Positions 58,286 to 64,000 of a stretch of 64,000 bases of DNA are shown piece by piece. The notes beneath the pieces were generated by a model. The model saw nothing but the letters and a program-made list of their open reading frames with translations, made no database searches and was not told the origin of the DNA. Numbering within the stretch: the first letter of the stretch is position 1; the number at the start of each line of letters is the position of its first letter. The stretch comes from Streptomyces zaomyceticus (GTDB lineage: Bacteria > Actinomycetota > Actinomycetes > Streptomycetales > Streptomycetaceae). The translations under genes and the position numbers were made by a program. Location: positions 33,648-97,647 of the forward strand of contig NZ_BNBZ01000027.1 of assembly GCF_014656215.1 (NCBI RefSeq), in the 5' to 3' direction.

Positions 58286-59332
58286 ATGACGGAACGGACG
58301 GCGGACCCCGCGCGGGCCGCCCAGGCCCCGTGTCCCCCCGACCCTGCCACGGCCCCCGCCCCCACTCCCGTGCTCCAGCCCGTCGGGCGGCTGCGCCCGG
58401 ACTGGCCCCGCACGTTCGCCGACCGGCTCACCGCCCCCCTTCCGGGCGTGGGGGCGCTGGCGCGCCTCGCCCGCGAAGGGGCCGTACGCCCCCGGCCCGA
58501 GGGGCTCCGCGACATCCCGCTGCTCCCGTTCGAACCGGGACCGCTGCCCCCGGCGGGACCCGACACCCTGGCCGTCACCTGGGCGGGGCACGCCAGTTGG
58601 GTGCTGCGGGTCGGCGGACTCACCGTCCTCACCGACCCCGTCTGGTCCCGCCGCATCTTCGGCACCCCCGCCCGGCTCACCCCGGTCGGCGTCCGCTGGG
58701 AGGACCTGCCGCGCGTCGACGCCGTCGTCATCAGCCACAACCACTTCGACCACCTCGACGCCCCCACCCTGAAGCGGCTGCCCCGGCACACTCCGGTCTT
58801 CGTTCCCGCCGGCCTCGGCCGCTGGTTCGCCCGCCGCCGCTTCAGCCGCGTCACCGAGCTCGACTGGTGGGAGGCGGCCGAACTCGACGGCGTGCGCTTC
58901 GACTTCGTCCCCGCCCACCACTGGTCCAAGCGCACCCTCCTGGACACCTGCCGCTCCCTGTGGGGCGGCTGGGTGCTGACCGACCGGTCCGGGCGGCGCG
59001 TCCACTTCGCCGGGGACACCGGCTACGGCCACTGGTTCGCCGAGATCGGCCGCCGCTTCCCCGGGATCGACCTCGCGCTGCTCCCCATCGGCGCCTACGC
59101 CCCCCGCTGGTGGCTCAGCGACGTCCACACCGACCCGGAGGAGGCGGTCCGCGCCCACCAGGACCTGGGGGCACGGCGGATGGCGCCCATGCACTGGGCG
59201 ACCTTCGTGCTGTCCTCGGAGCCCGTCCTCGAACCCCTCACCCGGGTCAGGACCGCCTGGGAGCAGGCCGGGCTGCCCCGCGAGGACCTGTGGGACCTGC
59301 CCGTCGGCGGCTCACGGGTGCTCGCGCCCTGA
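58286..59332 (+). CDS. Metallo-beta-lactamase-fold hydrolase (NAPE-PLD/UlaG-like)
   Basis: A 348-residue metallohydrolase. The zinc motif HxHxDH is present as SHNHFDHLD, followed by HW in PAHHWSKR, GDTGYGHWF and PMHWATF as the remaining metal ligands. The order is that of N-acyl-phosphatidylethanolamine phospholipase D-like and RomA proteins. The N-terminal 45 residues are Pro/Ala-rich. ATG 58286 follows CGGAG. Its 3' end overlaps the facing DedA gene by 21 bases. Confidence 0.87.
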   Translation: MTERTADPARAAQAPCPPDPATAPAPTPVLQPVGRLRPDWPRTFADRLTAPLPGVGALARLAREGAVRPRPEGLRDIPLLPFEPGPLPPAGPDTLAVTWAGHASWVLRVGGLTVLTDPVWSRRIFGTPARLTPVGVRWEDLPRVDAVVISHNHFDHLDAPTLKRLPRHTPVFVPAGLGRWFARRRFSRVTELDWWEAAELDGVRFDFVPAHHWSKRTLLDTCRSLWGGWVLTDRSGRRVHFAGDTGYGHWFAEIGRRFPGIDLALLPIGAYAPRWWLSDVHTDPEEAVRAHQDLGARRMAPMHWATFVLSSEPVLEPLTRVRTAWEQAGLPREDLWDLPVGGSRVLAP

Positions 59333-59977
59333 CACCCCGTCGACGTCCGTCCTTCCCCGGACCCGCCGCCACAGCGACGGGACGGCGCTGATCAGCACCG
59401 TGAGGCCCACCGCGGCGACGACCCCCTGCCACGGCTCCGGGAAGAGCGAGCCGCCCAGGATCCCGATCAGCTGGTACGTCGCCGCCCAGGCCAGACAGGC
59501 GGCCGCGTCGCCCCGGGCGAAGCGCCGCAGCGGCATCTCCGACAGCAGACAGGCCAGCATCACCGGGATCCGCCCCGCCGGCACGAGCCGGGACAGCACG
59601 AGCACCGACACCTGATGGGTGTCGAGCCGCTCCTGCGCGTGGGCGAGCCGCTCAGGGGTCACCCGGCCGCGCAGGGCGGAGAGCCACCGCGAGCCGTTGC
59701 GGGACCGGACTCCGCGCTGTCCGAGCCAGTAGAGGGCGGTGTCGCCGAGCCAGGCGGCGAGGGCCGACAGCAGGAAGACGTGGAGCAGCGCGAGCGGCGA
59801 GGACTGGTGGAAGGCGACGACCGCCGCCGAACTGACGAGCGCCCCCGTCGGCACCACCGGAACGAGCGCGCCGAGCGCCACCAGCAGGAACAGTGAGGGA
59901 TAGCCGACCGCCTGCTGCGTCGACTCCGGCGGCAGCTCCCGCACCGCCGCGGCCATCCCGCCGAGAGCGTGGATCAC
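59312..59977 (-). CDS. DedA-family membrane protein
   Basis: A 221-residue integral membrane protein of the DedA/SNARE-associated family. The motif FLLSALAAWLGDTALYWLGQRG and the later VLVLSRLVPAGRIPVMLACLL (with the conserved Arg and Pro-Gly-Arg pattern) are typical. DedA proteins are linked with lipid-carrier recycling. GTG 59977 overlaps the stop of the upstream metallo-hydrolase as GTGA. Confidence 0.9.
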   Translation of the reverse strand: MIHALGGMAAAVRELPPESTQQAVGYPSLFLLVALGALVPVVPTGALVSSAAVVAFHQSSPLALLHVFLLSALAAWLGDTALYWLGQRGVRSRNGSRWLSALRGRVTPERLAHAQERLDTHQVSVLVLSRLVPAGRIPVMLACLLSEMPLRRFARGDAAACLAWAATYQLIGILGGSLFPEPWQGVVAAVGLTVLISAVPSLWRRVRGRTDVDGVSGREHP

Positions 59978-60753
59978 CTGGCGACCTCGGGCCGGACCCG
60001 TTCGCCGTGGGCGAGGAGGTGCACCGTCACCTTCGGCGCCAGCCGTGCCGCGTGCCGGACGAACTCGTCCCCCGGCGCGTGGAACTCGTGCGGCCGGATC
60101 CCGTCCAGCCCGATCGGCCAGTACGTGCCGAAGTGCACCGGGACCGCCGCCGCGGGCGACAGCGCGGCGAGAGCCTCGGCGGCCCGGCCCGCGTCGAGAT
60201 GGCCTTGCCCGAGATACGGGCCCCAGCCGCCGACCGGCAGCAGAGCCACGTCCACCGGCCCCACCGCCTCCGCCATCCCGTCGAACAGCCCGGTGTCCCC
60301 GGCGAAGTACGTCCGCGCCTCGCCCTCGACGACATAACCGAGCGCGGGGGCGCGGTGCGGTCCGACCGGCAGCCGCCGCCCGTCGTGACGCGCCGGCACG
60401 GCCCGTACCGTCACACCCTCCACCGTCAACGTGTCGCCCGGTTCCACCTCGGTCAGCCGTATCCCGTTCCCGTCGAGCCTCCGCAGCCCCGGCACGGCGG
60501 CGGGGGCCCCGCGCGGCACGATCAGACGCGTCCCGGGCGCGAGCCGGGCCAGCGACGGAAGATGCAGATGGTCGGAGTGCAGGTGCGACACGAGGACGGC
60601 CTCGGCGACCGCGGCCTCGGGCGGCGGCAGGGCTCCGCGCCGCCGCCGCAGATGCGCGAGGCGCCGCGCGAACAGCGGATCGGTGAGAAAGCGGACCCCG
60701 GAGTCCTCGACCGTGCAGGTCGCGTGACCCCACCAGGTGACCTCCACCGGCAT
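59974..60753 (-). CDS. Metallo-beta-lactamase-fold hydrolase
   Basis: A 259-residue UlaG-like protein. The zinc motif is SHLHSDHLH, then RHDGRRLP, FAGDTGLFD and VPVHFGTYWP. Smaller than the forward metallo-hydrolase at 58286 and not its duplicate. ATG 60753 follows GGAAGG. It forms a two-gene operon with DedA. Confidence 0.9.
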   Translation of the reverse strand: MPVEVTWWGHATCTVEDSGVRFLTDPLFARRLAHLRRRRGALPPPEAAVAEAVLVSHLHSDHLHLPSLARLAPGTRLIVPRGAPAAVPGLRRLDGNGIRLTEVEPGDTLTVEGVTVRAVPARHDGRRLPVGPHRAPALGYVVEGEARTYFAGDTGLFDGMAEAVGPVDVALLPVGGWGPYLGQGHLDAGRAAEALAALSPAAAVPVHFGTYWPIGLDGIRPHEFHAPGDEFVRHAARLAPKVTVHLLAHGERVRPEVAR

Positions 60754-60876
60754 GCCGCCTTCCGTCGTCGGGGCCGCGGTCGCCGCGCGCGATGTCCACG
60801 GCCGTTCCGTAACTCCTTGACGAGGGTAAATGTCCGGAGCGGGCGCCGGAGGATGTTCGGCCGTCCCGTCCCGCAG

Positions 60877-60882
60877 TAGGGT
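60877..60882 (+). promoter_or_regulatory. Leaderless-type -10 box (TAGGGT)
   Basis: TAGGGT fits TAnnnT and ends 6 nt before ATG 60889, predicting a leaderless mRNA. There is no ribosome-binding site. Confidence 0.5.
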
Positions 60883-60888
60883 CGGCGC

Positions 60889-61305
60889 ATGGACGACGTT
60901 CGGGTGGCGGCGATCGCCAGCCTCACCCCGCTCGAAGAGCTGGACAGCGACCCCTTCCTTGTCGACACGCGCGGTCAGCACGCGCTGTGTGCCCGCTGGG
61001 CCGACGACAAGGGGTACGTGGTCGCCCGCAAGTTGCTGTTCTACGGAATGCGGCCCGATCACGCGGCGCTGTGGGCGGACGTGGAGGCGGGCGCGGTCGA
61101 CCTCTTCGTCGCGGCCAACGAGCGGGTGCTCGCGCGCGCGGTGACCTCCGTCTCCGGATTCCGCGACGAGTGCGCGCGGCGCGGAGTGCGGGTGGAGACC
61201 GCCTGTCCCGACGAACCGGCGTGCGAACCGGAGTACGACGCGGCGGCCAAGGCGGGGGTCCACCGGCGGCTCTCCATGCCGACCGCGGGGTACGACGGCT
61301 CCTGA
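60889..61305 (+). CDS. Hypothetical protein
   Basis: A 138-residue cytoplasmic protein I do not recognise. The first 65 residues are mixed, with DTRGQHALCARWADDKGYVVARKLLFYG; a helix and a VDLFVAANERVLARAV strand/helix follow; the tail has two Cys and many acidic residues. Codon use is normal for the window. Confidence 0.7.
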   Translation: MDDVRVAAIASLTPLEELDSDPFLVDTRGQHALCARWADDKGYVVARKLLFYGMRPDHAALWADVEAGAVDLFVAANERVLARAVTSVSGFRDECARRGVRVETACPDEPACEPEYDAAAKAGVHRRLSMPTAGYDGS

Positions 61306-61439
61306 CCCGGCACCGCGAGCCGGCCCGGCCCGAGGTACGACCTGACACACCCGGTCCGGTCCCGGTCACCCGTTTCCCCCGCCGACCGTGGGCGTTGTGC
61401 CACGCTTGAGACAGGAAACGGGCGAAAGGTGAAGCGGGC

Positions 61440-63581
61440 GTGGGTGACGGGCGATGGGGTGGCGCCGAGCGCTGGCGGTCCGCGGGCGGGACGCTGGGGC
61501 GGGTGATCGTGGTGTGGGCCGTGTCCACCCTCACCATGCTGATCCTCGCCGGGCTGCTCCCCGACTTCGAGCTCCAGTCCGCCGACGGCGACAGCTTCAC
61601 GAGAACGGCGCTCACCGCGGCCGCCGCGGCCGGGGCGTTCGGTCTGCTCGGCGCGCTCGTCTGGCCGCTGATCGTGCGCGCCCTGCTGCTCGTCCCGGCG
61701 CTCGTCCTCGGCCTCCTCGTGTTCTTCCTCAACGGGTCGATGCTGCTCGTCGCGCTCTGGGTCATCCCGGACGGGCGCGGCGCCGCCAACCCGGAGACCG
61801 CCGTCGTGGTCGCCGCCGTCATGTCCGCGGTGGCCTCCGCGACCTCCACCGGTCTCGCCGTACGGGACGACGACGCCTACCGCCGCCGCCTCTACCGGCT
61901 CACCGGCCGCACCCGGCCCCGCGCGTCGGTCGACGCCCCCGAGCAGGTCCCCGGCACGGTCTTCCTCCAGCTCGACGGCGTCGGCCACCACGTCCTGCGC
62001 GACGCCGTCGCCGACGGGCTCATGCCGACCGTCGCGGCCTGGATCGCGGACGGCCACCGGCTCACCCCCTGGCGCACCGACTGGTCGAGCCAGACCGGCG
62101 CGAGCCAGCTCGGCATCCTGCACGGCTCCAACGAGGACGTGCCCGCCTTCCGCTGGTACGAGAAGGACACCGGCCGGCTGATGGTGTCGAACCGCCCGGC
62201 CAGTGCCGTGGAGCTCCAGCGCCGGGCCGTCCGCCGCACCGGCGACGGCGGCCTGCTCACCGTCGACGGGGCCTCCCGGGGCAACCTCTTCAGCGGCGGC
62301 GCCGACCAGCTCGCGCTGGTCCTCTCGATGGCCGCCCGCCGCGGCCCGCGCAACCGCTCGCGCGCCGGCTACTTCGCGTACTTCTCCGACCCGGCCAACG
62401 CCGTCCGCACCGCCGGATCGTTCGTCGCCGAATGCGGCCGCGAGATCTTCCAGTCCACCCGGGCCCTGCTCCGCCGTGACACCCCGAGGGTCTCGCGAGG
62501 CGGCACGTACCCCTTCGTCCGCGCCTTCGCGACGGTCCTGGAGCGGGACGTCGTGGTCTCCGCGGTGATGGGCGACATGCTCGGCGGGCGGACCGCGGTC
62601 TACGCCGACCTCGTCGCGTACGACGAGGTGGCGCACCACTCGGGTCCCCACGGCCGGGACACCGACCAGGTCCTCCGCCGGCTGGACCGCTCGATCGCGC
62701 TCATCGCCACCGTCGCCGAGCACGCTCCCCGCCCGTACCGGATCGTGCTCCTCTCCGACCACGGTCAGAGCGCCGGCGAGACCTTCGAAGGGGCGTACGG
62801 GCTGACGCTCAAGGAGCTCGTCAGGGCGGGGTGCGGGCTTCCGGTGCCGCGTCGGGTGCGCCGGACCCGCAGCGGCTCGGAGGCGCGGGACGCGGCGCGC
62901 GACGCACTGCGGCTCGCGCTGCACCGGCCGGTGGACGAGACCGGGGAGACGGCGCGGGAACTGTCCGCCCGGTCCTCCGAACCGCTCGTCCTCGCCTCGG
63001 GCAACCTGGGCCTCGTCTCCTTCCCCGACGTGCCGCACCGGATGACCCGGGAGGAGATCGACCGGCGCCATCCGGCGCTGCTCCGCACCCTCGCCCACCA
63101 TCCGGGCGTCGGCTTCGTGCTGGTGGCCAGCGCCGAGCACGGTTCGGTGGTGCTCGCCAGGGGCGGGGTGGAGGTGCCCGTGGCCGAGCTCGACGACGGG
63201 GGACCGCTCGCGGTCTTCGGGCCGGGCGCGGCGCGGGCGGTCCGGCGCACGGACGGCTTCCCGCACGTCGCGGACATCATGGTCAATTCGATGTACGACC
63301 CGGCGACCGGTACCGTGCACGCCTTCGAGGAGCAGATCGGCTCGCACGGCGGGCTCGGCGGGGAGCAGTCGCACCCCTTCCTGCTCTCGCCGCCGGAGCT
63401 GTCGCCTCCCGTCGGCGCGGGGGAGGAGCTGATCGGCGCGGAGCAGGTGCACCGGGTGCTGCGGCGCTGGCTGCGCGAGTGCTCGGGCCCGCAGGTGCCG
63501 CTGGAGATCTCGCCGTCCACGGAGGAAGCGCAGCCGATGCTTCCGGTTGATCGACCGGTCGCGCAGGACAAGAACCACTGA
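61440..63581 (+). CDS. Membrane-anchored alkaline-phosphatase-superfamily protein
   Basis: A 713-residue protein. The first 150 residues contain about four membrane helices of holin-like character (VIVVWAVSTLTMLILAGLLP and following). From residue 170 comes an alkaline-phosphatase-type domain: FLQLDGVGH (first metal Asp), WSSQTGASQ with the nucleophile Thr or Ser, VAYDEVAHHSG, LLSDHGQS and EQIGSHGGLGGEQSHPF as metal ligands. It would cleave phosphate esters at the membrane, perhaps lipid or polymer head groups. GTG 61440 follows GAAAGG. Confidence 0.87.
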   Translation: MGDGRWGGAERWRSAGGTLGRVIVVWAVSTLTMLILAGLLPDFELQSADGDSFTRTALTAAAAAGAFGLLGALVWPLIVRALLLVPALVLGLLVFFLNGSMLLVALWVIPDGRGAANPETAVVVAAVMSAVASATSTGLAVRDDDAYRRRLYRLTGRTRPRASVDAPEQVPGTVFLQLDGVGHHVLRDAVADGLMPTVAAWIADGHRLTPWRTDWSSQTGASQLGILHGSNEDVPAFRWYEKDTGRLMVSNRPASAVELQRRAVRRTGDGGLLTVDGASRGNLFSGGADQLALVLSMAARRGPRNRSRAGYFAYFSDPANAVRTAGSFVAECGREIFQSTRALLRRDTPRVSRGGTYPFVRAFATVLERDVVVSAVMGDMLGGRTAVYADLVAYDEVAHHSGPHGRDTDQVLRRLDRSIALIATVAEHAPRPYRIVLLSDHGQSAGETFEGAYGLTLKELVRAGCGLPVPRRVRRTRSGSEARDAARDALRLALHRPVDETGETARELSARSSEPLVLASGNLGLVSFPDVPHRMTREEIDRRHPALLRTLAHHPGVGFVLVASAEHGSVVLARGGVEVPVAELDDGGPLAVFGPGAARAVRRTDGFPHVADIMVNSMYDPATGTVHAFEEQIGSHGGLGGEQSHPFLLSPPELSPPVGAGEELIGAEQVHRVLRRWLRECSGPQVPLEISPSTEEAQPMLPVDRPVAQDKNH

Positions 63582-63740
63582 TTCGGGCGCCTGTTCGTCC
63601 CCACCGGACCATGGCCCGAGGCCCGGGGGAGACGGGCCCCCCGGAGGACGGACCTCCCGGACGACGGGCCTTACGCCGCTCGGGCGGATCTCCGGCCCGG
63701 TGGGCCTCTCCGGGGTCCTCGCGGGGCAGGACGGTTCACC

Positions 63741-64000
63741 GTGAGCCCCGTGCACCGGACGACCCGCGTGCCCGCCACCCCGGCGGGCCGTCGGCCGCGC
63801 CCGGGCCCCCGGCGGCGCTGGTGGACCGTGCTGCTCCTCGTGCTCGCCGCACTGCTCGGCACCGGTGCCGCCGCGATGCTCACCGGCGGCGCCGAGGCGC
63901 GGCCCGCCGCGGCCTCCCCGGCCTCCGACCCCGGTGCCGAGTCGCACGACCCGACCGCGGCGGAGGCGGCGCTGCTCGGACGGGGCCGCCGGCACCGTAC
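63741..64000 (+). CDS. N-terminal part of a secreted or anchored protein (3' end outside window)
   Basis: GTG 63741 opens a frame without stop to the window edge (86 codons). It encodes an Arg/Pro-rich start, a hydrophobic segment (WWTVLLLVLAALLGTGAAA) and then an Ala/Pro/Ser-rich region, so a signal peptide or membrane anchor. Family cannot be told. The 159-bp gap before it holds nothing I can support. Confidence 0.55.
   Translation, partial: MSPVHRTTRVPATPAGRRPRPGPRRRWWTVLLLVLAALLGTGAAAMLTGGAEARPAAASPASDPGAESHDPTAAEAALLGRGRRHR

Noticed and set aside
61059..63995. 978-codon minus-strand frame
   Set aside because: Antisense to the alkaline-phosphatase-type gene; low-complexity Gly/Ala/Arg/Glu translation.
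1..64000. tRNA, rRNA, transposase or prophage genes
   Set aside because: Looked for tRNA-like cloverleafs, IS-type inverted repeats with transposase frames and phage structural genes; none could be supported.

Overview
The window looks like chromosomal DNA of a Streptomyces or a close relative. It is very GC-rich, coding thirds end almost always in G or C, GTG starts are frequent, start/stop overlaps are common, and it carries a complete ethylmalonyl-CoA pathway block followed by the phosphatidylethanolamine genes psd and pssA, an arrangement typical of that genus. About 60 protein genes fill both strands. I saw no rRNA, tRNA, CRISPR array, transposase, integrase or phage block, and nothing resembling a canonical antibiotic cluster. 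Both edges cut through a gene.

Layout. 1-6.8 kb: mostly forward housekeeping genes (inositol-phosphatase-like enzyme, FAD oxidoreductase, YciO, metallophosphoesterase), then an alkylation-repair pair (Ada/AlkA-type fusion plus Ogt) and an orphan antitoxin-like gene. 6.9-11.8 kb: BCCT transporter, glycerate kinase, a membrane protein and a PucR/CdaR-type regulator. 12.0-17.0 kb: a five-gene branched-chain-amino-acid-type ABC importer read divergently from that regulator. 17-19 kb: epimerase-like and double-GNAT genes. 19.1-30 kb, minus strand: 3-hydroxyacyl-CoA dehydrogenase (a tandem fusion), a TetR regulator, then ccr-meaA-mcl-mch-mcd and psd-pssA. Crotonyl-CoA from acetyl-CoA is carboxylated to ethylmalonyl-CoA, rearranged to methylsuccinyl-CoA, oxidised, hydrated and cleaved to glyoxylate and propionyl-CoA, which replaces the glyoxylate shunt and feeds polyketide extender units. 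30-40.8 kb: HEAT-repeat protein, RidA, a secreted tripeptidyl-peptidase-like enzyme, an Rv2578c-type radical-SAM protein with a LexA-like box, an SRPBCC protein, an MFS exporter with a beta-sandwich tail, and two large unknown proteins. 40.9-46.2 kb: an operon of four different peptidases (DppA, M20, S9, LD-carboxypeptidase). 46.3-49.2 kb: adenosine deaminase and a GntR regulator that share an exact 11-bp palindrome, plus two small envelope proteins. 49.4-64 kb: mixed genes including a twin-arginine sulfite-oxidase-type enzyme, an aminotransferase-like protein with no lysine at all, two metallo-beta-lactamase-fold proteins, a DedA protein and a membrane-anchored alkaline-phosphatase-family protein.

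The most unusual signals are: (1) a 29-bp junction repeat that makes a chain of three ATGA start/stop overlaps with two decapeptide minicistrons inside the peptidase operon; (2) several short tandem duplications that begin at or next to stop codons; (3) the lysine-free aminotransferase-fold gene; (4) two identical TTGTCTGACAA sites tying the GntR regulator to adenosine deaminase; (5) a promoter/operator composite in front of ccr; and (6) a set of genes whose TAnnnT boxes sit 6-7 nt before ATG, predicting leaderless mRNAs. Functions come from motif and family recognition by eye; no database search was run.
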